A stretch of DNA of 64,000 nucleotides from Haliclona indistincta (GCA_964017065.1 OZ024784.1:13001152-13065151), one strand, 5' to 3'. Numbered from the stretch's first letter, positions 11,505 to 23,967 are shown. Notes: generated by a model from the sequence alone, not told the origin. Made by a program: numbers and translations.

Positions 11505-14500
11505 TGTGTCTGTGTGTGTCACTCCACTTACCCAAGAGACATCTTCCAATGATCCAAGTGACCCAGCAGTAGATTGTCTGTTGCTGCCACTGCCCACAGA
11601 GGAGATTGGTGTGTGGGTATGAGGTGAGTCACTAGTGGGATATTCATTGGAAACATTGCTCCCACTGTCGCGATTGCTGCCACCAGGAGGTGTATCACTC
11701 TTAGGAGTGTCCTCAGGAGCTAAGCCTGAAGAGATAACATCACAAAATTATTTATTTCACTGCTCTATAATAATAATTATTATGACATCATCATGGTGCA
11801 TGCATGATGCATTTGCTGTAGTAGCTGACCTAGTTCAGAGGCATCTGGTGGATAGTCATATATCTCCATGTCTCCAAGGTCTAGATCCAGTGGATAGTCA
11901 TAGATTACCTCATCCTCTGGTGGAGATGAATCATTAGCAGCTGATCGAGGCACATCATACAGGTCAAACGGGTTTCCGGACATGTAGAACTGATGGCCTT
12001 GAGCAGAAGTCACTGCCATTGGGGACATCGCATCTCCTTCTGTTCATACAAGAGGTAAATTAAACACATGTGACTACAACAGAAGCCATCACACTAGTCA
12101 AAATATACAAAGACAAACATCACATCTAATGGTGTCTGGATTAGAGGAGTTCAGTATAATAATAATACATAACATACCCATAGTATTGCGAGGGACATCG
12201 TATATACTATGATGTGGAGGAGGAGGTGGAGGAGCGATCGCATCTGATGGAGTGACAGGAGCAGACTGGCGGAGAGACGAAGGAGTATTATAATAGCCCT
12301 CAGCTAGCAATGATCGAGGCACATTGTAGATGCCCTCAGGCAGAGCCTTTACAGAGAGAAAACAATAAAACATTGAGATTCAGGCATTGTGTATGACGCT
12401 TACTGGTGCTACTGGATTGGGCGGAGTGTCTTCAACTAGCGAGCTCAACTTGAGAACTGTGTGGATAAACAGGTTCAACATTCCCCATTGATATTGTAAT
12501 GTTATTGTTGGCGTTATTATACAAGTTCATGAGGATGTTAGCTGTCTATGTTGACAGACCAATGAGCCGAATCCCAAGGGACTACTACTAATAGTAAATA
12601 CATGCAGCATACCAGATATTAAATAATAACTGAAATCACACAAAGAAGTCTCATAGAAGCAACACTGACTAAATACAACAAGCTCACTTCGTTTGGTGGC
12701 GTTCTCCAACTTTGTAAACCATTGCAGGAGCTCTTGTTCATCTGCAGCAGCAAATATCACTTCTGGTATTCCACGACAAGCTAGCTGGAATGCATGAGGT
12801 TTCTTGCTGTCCTTGACCATCTTGAGCTCAGCTCTGAGCAGAATGTACTCGTGGTTTTGAGGATCATCTGGAGATCTGATAAGACAAAATAATTAAAAAG
12901 ATTAGCAGTAGAAATTAACTAACTCACTTGCTGTAACTGAAAATACTGCCCTTGAGAACACAAAATCTCTTCTTCCATGATCCTCCACCACTTCTCTTAT
13001 GAAGGTAGCCTTTGTGTTGCTCTCCACTCTCGAGCTGCGTTCTCTTTTCTTCCATGATCTTCATACCAGAGCTCTTTCCGATGCTACCACCAAAGAATTC
13101 TCTTTTCTTCTTCTTCTTGACTTTCTTGGGACTCATTTGTTGCATAGCTTGCACGGTAGCCTTCATGGTAAGATCAAACTGCTGGACCAGCTCATCAATG
13201 TCTTCGTAGATTGTTCCATCACTGAAATGATCCTCGTCACCATTGTCCAAGAAAAGCTGCAAGAGAGGACAAGGAAATGATTGAGATTATGTCAACTGTA
13301 AGTCTACAAGTTGAGCAGCGCTTTGTAGTAAAACTAAGTAACTAAACTGTACTACTAGAATAACTTGTGTATTGACAAATTGCTATTCTGTGGTCATCTT
13401 TCCTGCTCCCGTTACAGCTTGTCAGCAAATTACTAGCTATTATGACTAGAACATCATAACAATTACAGCATGCATACCACATGTGTTGCATGAGTGAGTA
13501 TGTAGAGGGTGAGGCAAGGCGGGGCTATCTACTGGTGTTACCTAATGAACACAAACAATTTGGTAGAGCCCTTGCAGTGACAGGGACTTAGTAACTTCTT
13601 GGTATACACATAATGACAAGCTATTTGATTAGAGATGGGCCTAGTACTCAGTAGTGGCATAATTTACTCATTAGATGTTCTTATAGCTATGCCTGCTATA
13701 ATGTAAACTGTGGTTTGGTTACCAGGCAGTGTGTGCTAGGCAGGAGAGCATGCAGCCAGTCCAATGTGGAATGCTGGTAGCTACCATCTATGGCTGCTAT
13801 TAAGCACACTACCATTACTCCCCATATTAGTTAGTACTTAAATTACAGTTTGTGGAATCTGAGCTGAAATGCTGTACAGCAGAGCATGAAGCACGAACAT
13901 TATTATACACAAATGTCACACTCAAGCACACACGCAGACGAAACAATAATTATAGACAGCACAGACACTGCTAGACACACGAGCATCTCTATTGTAAGCA
14001 AAGATAGTCTTACCATTCCAGGAAGAGGAGGAGGGGGAGGAGGGAGTCCATTTCTGTCCATGTCACCTGTTGTCTCAAAAAAGCTATCACCAGTGCTCAA
14101 TATGCTGAGTGTGTTTGTTCTCCGTGAGGTGGACAGCAAGCCTTCCAGGGTCACCTTCCACTGTTTAAATTCCGGTTCAGAGTACGCTGCAAAATATCGT
14201 TCCATGTGGTACAGGCCAGTGGTAGAGGTTGGAGTTTGCTGGAGGTCAACGCTGGATAGAGTTAGTATAAAGCAGTTTTCTCTGTCACTGTCCTCTGGGT
14301 TAAACACGACCTTAGCACCCTCTAACTGTAGAGTGTACAAGCATTGTGTCTCCTCAGGGCTTTCATATACAAGAAGAGACTTCTCTGTTGGAGAGATACG
14401 ACAGAAACTTCTGTGCCAGCGGAATTTGTCATCTCGTCTCAACAGTGGACCAGACAAGTCAAGAATCTGGTCAGGTTGTTCTGGAATGACTTCGAGACCA

Positions 14501-17500
14501 TCTCCAGCTAGCATTCCTGGCTGAGGAGAGAGGATCTCAATATCAGAATCTGTTCTGCTTCTATGCAATGATGACACTGTAAGAGAGATAAGGAGGAGGA
14601 TGAGTGAACAATAGACAATGAGAGGAGGAGGAGGAGGAGTTGAATATCTTGGTAAAGAAAATTCCTCAACCATCCTCCTCCAGAGCCATCAGCCACTACC
14701 CAGTTAGTATAGATCACACACACCCCACGTGCACTTTATTATACATCACGTGCAATACAGTTGTGCTAACATTCTAGTGTGTGTGTCTATGATGGACCCC
14801 CCTGGCTAGTGATCAACAATGAATATATCAGCCCATTGAGCAACAATGATATTCATAGAAAGTTCAGTAGCCCGCCAATATTAATTCATGGTCAAGTATC
14901 TACAGTTACACTGTGACTAGATTATTCACACAACCAACAGAGATATAATGGTAAGGTGAGTGGAGACTGCAGTCCTAGGCGCACACCAATGAGCAAGTGT
15001 CAATGAATTTCAAACAATGTCTGCATTAGTTTGACACTTACCGCTCTAGTCTACTACAAGGTGATCACCGGCGTCAAACAACGCCAATTCTTACAAAATG
15101 ATTACACAAGGCTAGTGACTAGTTGCTATAGTCAAAGTCAAAAAGAGCGGTAGTAGAGAGTTTTCACACTTGATAATCTCACACTCTTGGATAAGCTGCT
15201 GGCAAACTCCAGACAAATTCTTATTTACTAGACAAATGTAAAGTAGTGAGCTATGTAACTTGAGACACCATGGGAGTGCAGTTGGAGAGTAAGAATAATT
15301 ATTCAATGAGATATACTCATAGTCACCTAGCAAGAAATGCCCCATGGCATTCTAGCACATGCAGCTTAAACTTGATCAAAGAAAGAGAGTAGGGACAGCA
15401 AGTGATAAGAAGACAGGAAAAGTGTAACAGTGACGACTGAATACATGATGTGACAGCTGATGTCAAAAGGTCAGAGTTCACTTTATGTAGTGTATTCTAG
15501 GAACAATATTCACTATAACAGGCCCACTTATCAACCTTTTGCATGTGCAGACACTAGGCGGTATCACAAAACAAGAGTGTGTCAGTATACATTAGCTCTT
15601 TTAGTCCCCACTATCTCCCACACAATGAATATGACATCAGCACTTCAATGTGGGCAATATGAAGCACTGCAGGGTATTATTATTTTTCAAAATTGAAAAA
15701 CTTGCAACAAGAATAAAAGCCACAATGTCACAAACAGTGCAGCGAAACAGTAACAAGTGTGCAAACAGCTTAGACTGGTGTCACACAAAACGTGCACAGA
15801 AGACCTAAGACAACAGTTAAATAAACAAACTAGTGTTGCATCAACTATAATAGTATCATGCAGTAGACAGTATGTCTCAAATACAATAGACAGTAGTGGT
15901 GCTTGTAAGGCGTGCCCCTGTTCAAAGAGCTGGTGAGTAGGTAGGAGGCCATACTGTGGTTAATGTGGTACAGGTACATGAACCACATGGACAACTATGA
16001 GAAACATTTACAGCAAGAAGAGAAGCAGGTGTGAGGACATACAACATACTAAATCACCAAGTGACCACAACCAACAGCTGCACATGACAACAACAGCTGT
16101 ACTATGAACCAAAAGTAACCTCTAACTTGAGAGCTATACATGTAAATTTAGACTGAATACAAAAATCATAAGTACATGAAAACAACTATGTGCCAAAGTT
16201 TGGAATGTGCCACAGGTTTACTATATCTGCATGTGTGGAATTAGGATCGTAGGAGAACCATCACTAAATAAATATCAAATTGATTTTCTAAGTATCATTT
16301 GTCAGCATACCACATCATCTACATTTCTTACAGGTTGCTAAGTTGAGATACAGTGAAGTATATAGCGCAGCATAACTCAGACAATATGTCTCACATACCT
16401 AGAAAGAAGCCTGTTGGTTGTCAAGGATGACACACACAAAGATAACTAGCGGCTTATAATAATGTGGTTACTTGACTCAGTAGACGTAACACACTTAAAA
16501 ACTCATTTTCCAACTAGACAGGAAATAATTACTGCCTGACCTCTGCAATAGATTTGTTGATAAAATACTGTACATTCCTCCAACATGACCACTAGCAATT
16601 AGTAATCAAATCATGAGGTGTACAAGCTGTAAGAGCATGAGCACATGCATTATGCTTGTGCGTGCATGTGATGAACTGAATAGGGCGATGTGTGTTTGCT
16701 GGGTGGTGCGTGCCAAAAGAAGGAGAGGCTCATCAAATTAAGCTAACTATAGTCAACACAATCAACAACGTACACACCAACAGCTGATTGGCTGGTGATA
16801 TCTGTAACGCAAACTGGTTCACTGGAGTTAACTAAACAACAAAGTGTTGTCATGATGCAGTAATAGTTAGGAATGTACACACCTATTATTACCGCACATG
16901 CACACAGAGCCTGTTCAGATGACTACATTTGCTAACTAGTAACGCACAACTCATCGAGTCTCTACCAACAAGGTGGATAATGCCTACCAACAAGGTGATA
17001 AAATGGCTCCTACTGTGATGCTACAGTGACAGTAGAGAGAAGTCAACTTTTATGGTGCGTCTAGCCTACATTGAATGTAAAGGAGTAATCGATAGTGGGT
17101 AGTGTTTGGGTGAGAGCATATCAAGATGGTGGTTGCCCTAGATACGCATAGAGCTGGCACTGACTAAATAGTTGAGAGAAGTACTCAATACATGACAACA
17201 TTTGAGGACCAAGAGTGATAAGACAAGCAGAAAGAATGCTGAGGTCAGAATAAGATACATTCAACCAGAAGAAGCCCTTCATAATAGTTTATATAAGGAG
17301 ATAGGATGGATTTCTGGGACTGAGAACACAGCTGTCAAGTCACTGTAACACACATTTTATCGAAGTATAGTACCAACAAAACACCTGTCATGGATTACTG
17401 AGGCACAGGTACAGTGTGTACACAATGTTACAGCTCACACACCACAAAAGCTCAGTGTACAGGAGGACAGACAAAGAATTGAGCACATTTGAAACATGCA

Positions 17501-18601
17501 AGACGAAAACAATATACACATGATGGTATAGCAAACACTGATGATGCCAATACCCAGTAGTACTGGATCGATTGATTCCTGTATAGCACATTGTTAGTGA
17601 CAAGCATTCACTGGCAGATGCAGTAGAGTAGTCATCATACTAGCTGACATTAAATGAGACGTGTAATGGCTGCATGCCAGAGACACACACTGTTGCCACC
17701 ACTAGACCATCATCACTACCATCCACCATCACAAGCTGCTACCACATGCACTAGACCATCATCACTACCACCATCACAAGCTGCTACCACATGCACTAAT
17801 CACCACTCCAATAACCTTACAACTACATGTACAAGTACAAATGTAATTAATGACCAGATCACTATTCAAGAAGTAAAAACCTTCTTATAACAATCCTCCA
17901 AACAGTGCTGGTGTACTAATAGACAACTTCCTTAGTGAAATAATTGACAGCAACAAACATAGTTCTCACCTCTGGCTCTGTTCACTGGTGGCAAACCAGG
18001 AGAATCACCCATTGACTTGCGTAAGACAGAGCGCGGTACTGGAGGCGGTAGTAACTCGGAAGAACTGATTCTTTCTAGTGACATGAGTACAGAGTCATAG
18101 CGTGCTCTGAGTGCTTCAGCTTCAGGAGATAGCTTCTCCTTCTTGAGCATGTCACGCAGGTAGGTGCTGATACTGGGCAAAACCCGGTCCACAGCTGTGT
18201 AATGAATAATCATTAATACTCATACCAGCTGTGTTGACTAACATAAGCAATTGCTGCCACAATGAAAAGATTCAGACCAAGTTATGAAGTGAAAGCAATG
18301 TGCATTCCCAATTGTGGGTACCACAATATACATGCAGTGCCCAGTGGGTGTGTGTATATAATAACCCAGGCATTGTAGATCTTTAGTAGGACGCGATAAC
18401 ATGCTACCCACCCCATAAACATAGAACTCTACCTCGCTGACAACGTGTGACCGTTCAAGCAGGCACTTCATGTACAGATACCATAGACATGTAACGCACA
18501 CATGCACTTGGCAGGGGCAACCTCACAGTCCAAAATATTAAAAGCATTTCACATAAACTCTTACCTCGAAGGAGCTCTTTCGCTTCACTTGCGTTCATCA
18601 T
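7301..18601 (-). CDS. Scaffold protein with six PH domains, YxxP docking motifs and coiled coil (AFAP-like)
   Basis: Fifteen exons: 18601-18565, 18194-17970, 14576-14014, 13256-12928, 12875-12688, 12456-12404, 12346-12178, 12039-11830, 11725-11532, 11218-10901, 10843-10625, 10569-9349, 9262-8834, 8781-7378, 7318-7301. All phases agree, giving 1858 residues. The ORF reads through to a stop near 7369, but AAA/GTGAGT there is a perfect donor and the last six codons lie at 7318-7301. Layout: N-terminal helical segment; PH1 about 128-240; basic stretch KKVKKKKKREFF; PH2 about 355-447 (GYLHKRSGGGSWKKRFCVL); tyrosine motifs YNVP, YYNTP, YDVP twice and YDYP twice; PH3 about 697-800; PH4 about 940-1045; PH5 about 1100-1195; PH6 about 1270-1370 (SGYVEVQLDTAVWVRYW); coiled coil (LAQKKLQELKVKLHQIDKVL); proline-rich tail with several PPPP runs. 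YDVP is the classic Crk SH2 site of p130Cas, so a membrane- and actin-linked adaptor under tyrosine kinases is likely. AFAP1 has a similar but two-PH plan; orthology is uncertain. Confidence 0.8.
11250..11517. repeat. (TG)n/TTGTG minisatellite
   Basis: About 270 bp of TGTGTG blocks interrupted regularly by TTG, then pure (TG)n, in the intron between exons 9 and 10 of the multi-PH gene. It is open in several frames on both strands only because the repeat contains no stop codons, so it is not coding. Confidence 0.95.
14577..17969 (-). other. Large intron of the multi-PH gene
   Basis: Exons 2 and 3 of the scaffold gene join in phase across this 3.4-kb intron (one base carried over to complete a Val codon). 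I see no coding exon inside. It holds a two-copy repeat at 17697-17793 and one copy of a 26-bp dispersed repeat at 17228-17253. Confidence 0.6.
17697..17793. repeat. Two-copy repeat, CATCACTACC/CAAGCTGCTACC type
   Basis: A unit of about 46 bp (ACTAGACCATCATCACTACC ... CAAGCTGCTACCACATGC) occurs twice in tandem with a small indel. Confidence 0.8.
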
Positions 18602-19727
18602 GTTGCTGGCAACGACAGCCCAAAACGAGCTAAAGTCTATCTAAGCTATCAAATTAAGAGTGGCCAGGAGAGGCCAGATTGGAGACAAAACGACAGTTGG
18701 GTTTATAGCTCTCTCTGAACGTTAAACACCTCTTTCAAAATTCGGAATCTAATGGAGGCGTTCAGGCTGCTATAACAAGGTAATAGTAATAATAGCACAC
18801 GGTCTGCACAATGGAATTCAATGCCGACACCCAATGTCGTATTTGAACTGTAATTCCACGCCCACTGAGTACTGACGCATCATGCGAATCCTCTCAACTG
18901 CACTTTAGTGGTCAGGTTACAAGCCGCGAGTACAAAGCAGAAAGTACATGTACAAGCAAAAATATGTAGTTTAACAGTTTCAGTCTAGTTTACAGGCAAC
19001 ACACTCAGTAAAATGAATTACTAGTCACCTTTACTAAAGAAAGTAGACACTGTAAGACTGCAGCAGCCGGCAGCGTGCAGGAACAAAGTCCAAGACTAGG
19101 AGTCAACAAATGCTACTTGAACTCTTTATTTAAACAAGCATGTTTCATTTTCTGTGTTATCATACAGGGAAATATTTTGTCAATGTTTGACAAGAGGACA
19201 AATCACCAACCGTTTGCTACAAAAATGTTTGTGAGTATAAACTTTTGACAAACAGTATGCACATGACATAAGTGCAGTGACACGCTTGTTTGTGCTGATG
19301 CAGGTGTAATGCATGCCTAGAACTAGTATGACTTCCAGCATCTGTCTCACACTCTGGGGTTATGGCAATTGTCATTTGACACTTTTGTACAACAATACTA
19401 CCTAGGCAACCTGCCACACATGCATGAGATCTGTACTCTATGTGTCTGATAAGTTCACCAATATCAGTTACTTTAGGTATCCATAGGAAGATGGCAAGTT
19501 CACGGATTTATTCATTACTAGCTGCTTTACACTAGAGGCTCTCGAACTCTGCTGGGATTAAACTGACGATACTGCAGTTACTGTTCAATGGGATACAATC
19601 ATGTTACCGATTCTTAATTAATCACATAGTAATGCTAGCCACAACAGCATCTCACGTTCCGCAGTATATTTGTCATGGTCAGCTATGTGCTGGCTCAGTT
19701 TAGTACCATTTTCGTATCGATCGCAAG
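18602..19727. other. Intergenic, divergent between multi-PH gene and first 7TM gene
   Basis: This 1.1-kb gap has no supported ORF, RNA gene or repeat family. It must contain the promoters of both flanking genes; no clear TATA box was found. Confidence 0.5.
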
Positions 19728-20789
19728 ATGAACAGTTGCTCTGAGCACAAAGAGCTATTTGTGGGACCAGGATATCAGGTTGTATACTACTCGAATCCTG
19801 TGAATCTCTCTGAAACCGGCAATGTAATATGGAAGCAAGTATCGCCAATTTGGAATATCTCCCTCTTAGTGAGCATTGGCTTGCGAATTCCGACTTACCT
19901 TGCCATTGCAACACTGTGTGTTTTGCTGTTGGTAAAAAACGGTGGCAGATTCCACGCAAAAACTTTTCCTGTTATATACACGTGTATCACAGTCCTCGGA
20001 ATCAGCAGGGTACTCTTTCTACTGTTTGATCCGTATGGCATCTCTGGATGGATTGCAGACAGGTGGTTCTTCTGGGTCATTTGCTCCCGTCTTCTTGCTG
20101 TAGTTGGCATTCCTGCTCTCACAACTAGCTACACGCTTATCTTTCTCACCTTATGGAAATCAAGTGATATGAATGCATCTCATCACTGGTACAACAAATG
20201 GAAGGTCATAGTCTCAATTATTGCAGTTTACTTCTCTATAGCTGTTTCTGCCGAAATTATAGCAAATAGTGTTCCGGATCCGACTTCTGCAATTGTAGTA
20301 ATCATTGTCTGTGAGGTGTTTTTCAGCTTTTGGGGTTTAACAATGTGTGTGATGTATCTGATAGCTGGCTCAAGATTAATACGCACCATAAAGCGTCAAG
20401 TAATGAGAAGCTCAAAGGTGTCAGCAACAGACGTGAAGAAAAACACAATGGAGTATAACAAAAATATAAGTAAGAAGGCTCCAGTGCGTGTTATTAGGAA
20501 GATTCTGTACATAACCTATGGAACAGCCATTCTCGGAGTCCTCTACTCTCTAGTGAATGCTGGTACACTGATCCTTAAAATCTACATGGTGCATTTGTGC
20601 TTCGGGTTTCATGGTCAAGTAGACCCAATTATTTGGCTGTGCATTGAGATCATCAGCAAAGTATTGGAGATTGCACTGGCTATCAATATTATTTACTCTG
20701 TCACAAATACTAACCGAATCATAAAGACTGTGAAAAGTTGCTTCAAGAAGCAAACTCACAATTCAGAACCAAACAACAATATGATATAA
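19728..20789 (+). CDS. Intronless 7TM protein, PRRT3/PRRT4-like, copy 1
   Basis: Single-exon gene of 353 residues with a short extracellular N-terminus. Seven hydrophobic segments lie at roughly residues 45-70, 80-103, 115-143, 160-180, 187-212, 257-285 and 300-325. The family signature is FDPYGISGWIADRW after the second segment, then GIPALTTSYTLIFLTLWKS. This spacing (R..LL.DPYG..G..., then FP.LT.a..L..L.L) recalls the C-terminal domain of vertebrate PRRT3/PRRT4, but without their long proline-rich N-terminus. The ligand and role are unknown. A basic cytoplasmic tail with CFKK follows the last segment. It is one of three tandem paralogues in the same orientation. The single-exon structure, unlike most genes here, suggests an ancestral retrocopy later amplified locally. 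Confidence 0.75.
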   Translation: MNSCSEHKELFVGPGYQVVYYSNPVNLSETGNVIWKQVSPIWNISLLVSIGLRIPTYLAIATLCVLLLVKNGGRFHAKTFPVIYTCITVLGISRVLFLLFDPYGISGWIADRWFFWVICSRLLAVVGIPALTTSYTLIFLTLWKSSDMNASHHWYNKWKVIVSIIAVYFSIAVSAEIIANSVPDPTSAIVVIIVCEVFFSFWGLTMCVMYLIAGSRLIRTIKRQVMRSSKVSATDVKKNTMEYNKNISKKAPVRVIRKILYITYGTAILGVLYSLVNAGTLILKIYMVHLCFGFHGQVDPIIWLCIEIISKVLEIALAINIIYSVTNTNRIIKTVKSCFKKQTHNSEPNNNMI

Positions 20790-21578
20790 TTTTTGTACCA
20801 ATGCACTTCATCAGTTTCCAGACACTGAAAGCACAAGATAATTATGAGGTATTTATTATGTATTCATAACTTAGCATTTGGTATGATCAGTATTTTTTTG
20901 GGATTTTTACTCACTCAGTGTCTGTATGTACATGCAATTAACTTAATGGTGTGATTTATAATTTGCAGCTGTTGTGTGCATAGAAATTTATAATATCGAA
21001 AATTTACACATTTTACGATAAACAGGAAGCACATTAATATTAATTTTGTCATAAGCTTCATTGTCTCGTGTAACAAAGGCCACAGTAGTAGTATTGAACC
21101 ATTAGTGAAACTCTGCAGAGTTTGCTTTTGTGTATAGGGCTCCAATACAACGATAGCTAAGATTCAGGATAAAGATTCAAGAAGATTTGGCGATCATTAT
21201 GCTTGCATGTAAATGTAACGTTCCTTTCACTATTATAGTACTCAGTGCATGTCGATTAATGTGCACCAAAGGATAGACTATCATTTGGGAGTCCATCAAT
21301 ACTACAGCTGAATCTGTGTTAATACGGTTAGATTTTAATGACAAAGATTACTTCTAATCGTTTCACTACTCACAACTAGTAATCAATGCACGTGTCTGCA
21401 AATTTTTCAGTGGCCATGACAATAAGATTCATTGTCCTGTGCCCCTATTGAGCTGCTTCTGGAGCCTATTATACAGAATAAAAATTATTATTGTTCAACT
21501 GACGTTATTACAATAGGGATTTCCCCACGTAATTTTCTTTCTACGTCGCCAGTAGGCGTAAACCACATACTTGCAGCT
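20790..21578. other. Intergenic between 7TM copies 1 and 2
   Basis: AT-rich spacer of about 790 bp with no supported gene. It contains the 3' UTR of copy 1 and the promoter of copy 2. The reading frame of copy 2 is open upstream of its ATG to 21432, without another ATG. Confidence 0.5.
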
Positions 21579-22652
21579 ATGAGTGGACACCATTACAACA
21601 GTTGTTTCGAGTATCTAGGACAACTGACCCCTGGGTATCGGCTGCTCTACTTCATCAATCCTGTCGCTTCAGAGCTCAATGAACAAACCATTTGGATTCA
21701 TAGAAACCAGACATGGAATGCAGTCTATACGCTCAGCATTGTAGTTTGCAGTATATGCTACATCACGATCGGCATTCTAGCAGCAACGTGTCTTGTAACG
21801 CAAGAAACCAGATTAAAAAACAAGACTTTCAAAGTCACTTACACTTGCATTGCGCTGCTAGGATTCACAAGGGCCGTATTTCTTGTACTGGATCCCTATG
21901 GAATGTTTGGATGGATTGCAGAACGTTGGCTGCCGTGGATCGTAGTCTCTCGCCTGCTATCTGCTCTGGCATTTCCTTGCCTTACTGCGAGCTACACACT
22001 TGTCTTTCTCACTTTATGGAGAGCTAATCGTATCGGTCTTGTTCAGTATGATTCATGGCCAGTCATACTTACAATTTCACTGCCACACTTTATCATTGCA
22101 ATTATTGCAGAGGCAATAGCAAACGCTTCACCTTATCCTGCTCTAGTATCTTTGATAGTGTGTGATAGTGTATTCATACTATGGGGGATAACAGTCAGCA
22201 GTATTTTCCTGATGGCCGGTTATCTACTTGTACGAACGATCAAAGACCAGACAATGGAATCATCTCGAGTGTCACACAGTTATTCACGAAAAGTATATGA
22301 CAGACACATGAACAAAATGGGACCAGCAATCCGCAAGATTGCCCGCATCACTTATGCAACAGCAATCCTGACATTAATGTACTCATTTGCCGGCATTGTA
22401 TCACTGGTTTTGACTAATTTGCTCCTTCTTTCACAATGCCTGGGGTACCATAATCCAGGAAATGCAGTTGCTTGGTTGACTTTACAGACAATTCGTGGAA
22501 TCATTGAGATCTTGCTTGCACTTGTTATTCTCTACTCTATCACTAAACTGTCAACCCTTACTAAAAGTATCTCTTCATGCTGCAACAAGTTACGGCGACA
22601 CAGATCAATAGACATTGAAATGAATATGAAAGCAGCTGCTAGTGCTCCATAG
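21579..22652 (+). CDS. Intronless 7TM protein, PRRT3/PRRT4-like, copy 2
   Basis: Single-exon gene. The start is placed at ATG 21579 (MSGHHYNSCFEYLGQ), which aligns with the start of copy 1 and gives 357 residues. The same seven-segment plan and signature are present (LDPYGMFGWIAERW, AFPCLTASYTLVFLTLWRA, IAEAIANASPYPALVSLIVC). A moderately basic loop lies before the sixth segment, and the cytoplasmic tail is short (CCNKLRRHRS). Divergence from copies 1 and 3 is substantial, so the duplications are not recent. Function is unknown; a GPCR-like or transporter-like sensor at the surface is inferred from topology only. Confidence 0.75.
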   Translation: MSGHHYNSCFEYLGQLTPGYRLLYFINPVASELNEQTIWIHRNQTWNAVYTLSIVVCSICYITIGILAATCLVTQETRLKNKTFKVTYTCIALLGFTRAVFLVLDPYGMFGWIAERWLPWIVVSRLLSALAFPCLTASYTLVFLTLWRANRIGLVQYDSWPVILTISLPHFIIAIIAEAIANASPYPALVSLIVCDSVFILWGITVSSIFLMAGYLLVRTIKDQTMESSRVSHSYSRKVYDRHMNKMGPAIRKIARITYATAILTLMYSFAGIVSLVLTNLLLLSQCLGYHNPGNAVAWLTLQTIRGIIEILLALVILYSITKLSTLTKSISSCCNKLRRHRSIDIEMNMKAAASAP

Positions 22653-22721
22653 TCTTTACTACTTCACTGCATGCATTTTTGTGTGTTTGTTGAATGTCAC
22701 TAGCATGCATTTTTAGAACTG

Positions 22722-22777
22722 AGCCACGCCCACAAACCACGTGCGCGCGTGTAGCGGCGAGCAAGCTATAAAAGGGG
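22722..22777 (+). promoter_or_regulatory. Orphan copy of the 7TM copy-3 promoter block
   Basis: This block contains CGCCCACAAACCACGTGCG, a CACGTG E-box, the GAGCAAGC motif and TATAAAAG at 22767. It closely matches the block just upstream of copy 3 (24408-24465), but no 7TM ORF follows here. It looks like the promoter left by a lost or deleted gene copy. Confidence 0.6.
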
Positions 22778-22985
22778 TTGTCTAAAATACTGACTTCGCC
22801 AAGTTGGGTGCGTTATTCAGTATGGTATGCAAAATAAGGCCAATAAATTATTATACGAGCAAGGATGTATAGTATGAGAGCAAATAAGTAGTAGTGATAA
22901 TGCTACATAATAATGCTAAAGAATTATTATTAAAAATATGTAGGAAATTCCCCTAAAGAAACTGCATAACATACCAAATTAGCTA

Positions 22986-23165
22986 TGCACAAGCTGATTG
23001 TAGTAGCACAATTCTGAGAATTGAAGAATACAACTCAGTCTCCATCTGTTGTTTACAAGAAAAAGATTGCTGATTGTAGTAGCACAATGCTGAGAATTGG
23101 AGAATACAACTCAGTCTCCATCTGTTGTTTACAAGAAGATTGCTGATTGTAGTAGCACAATGCTA
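22986..23165. repeat. Tandem repeat, about 75 bp, 2.3 copies
   Basis: A unit containing GCTGATTGTAGTAGCACAAT and CAACTCAGTCTCCATCTG occurs twice in full and once partially, with few mismatches. Confidence 0.85.
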
Positions 23166-23468
23166 GTCCAGTATTGCTACCTAGAAACAGTTATTGTCAA
23201 ATTTTAAACATCTCAGGAGACGAGCATTTCATCTGTCTCATGATGCCTTATATAACCTCCATGAACTATCGTAGCTATGACATCCCAGACTTCGTCCACA
23301 AGATTGTTACTGTCCAGATCTCATAGTTGTCTATGGTATCAAAGGTTGCATTCAACGAAAGTGCACTGGTTTGTCAAAGGTATACACTAAAATCTACATG
23401 TACCGAAAAAGAACTGCAGCTTTGCTTTTTAACTCAGATTGATGAATTTTTGAACCATTTATGGGCGA

Positions 23469-23624
23469 AAACGTAAAGAAATCATTGGCGACGGAAACTG
23501 TCTTTTCAGAATTTTTTTCTTCCTATGTAACACTGAAGATAAGCATCCTTATCTGCAACAAGCAATTGTTGAAGTTGTAACATTAAATGAGGACTGCTTC
23601 AGCTCTTATTACTACTGTACATGA
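23469..23624 (+). pseudogene. OTU-type cysteine protease relic
   Basis: About 50 codons read KRKEIIGDGNCLFRIFFF...NTEDKHPYLQQAIVEVV before a stop. GDGNCLFR is the catalytic Asp/Cys signature of OTU deubiquitinase-like domains, and the His-containing helix follows at the expected spacing. The flanks are riddled with stops, so this is a decayed fragment. OTU domains are common in animal transposable elements, and surrounding repeats point that way. Confidence 0.6.
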
Positions 23625-23967
23625 ACATGTTAAGAAGATCAATAACAACTATGTTTGGGGAACTCAAGCCGAAGTCTTTGCTTAAACAAGACCTCGCATA
23701 TTACATACCATAATGTGTTCAGACTGTTCACAGTTCAAAAGATTAATACGAGAATCTGGAAAAACTGAGTCACTTAGAAATATGTTAATGTAGGAGGAGT
23801 TCACTATGATATTATCTCACTGATAAAACATGTGGATTTTCATTGACGCTAGAATCATCTCATGAAATAAGTGTGAGATTGCTTGCCTTATCAGTAATCT
23901 TGTATGCATATCAGAAAGAATGCTGAGGTCAGAATAATGACTGTATAATAATGACTATACAAGAATT

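Noticed and set aside
11197..11622. Long ORFs on both strands encoding Cys-Val or His-Thr repeats
   Set aside because: They are translations of a TG-rich minisatellite inside an intron; stop codons are absent because of base composition.
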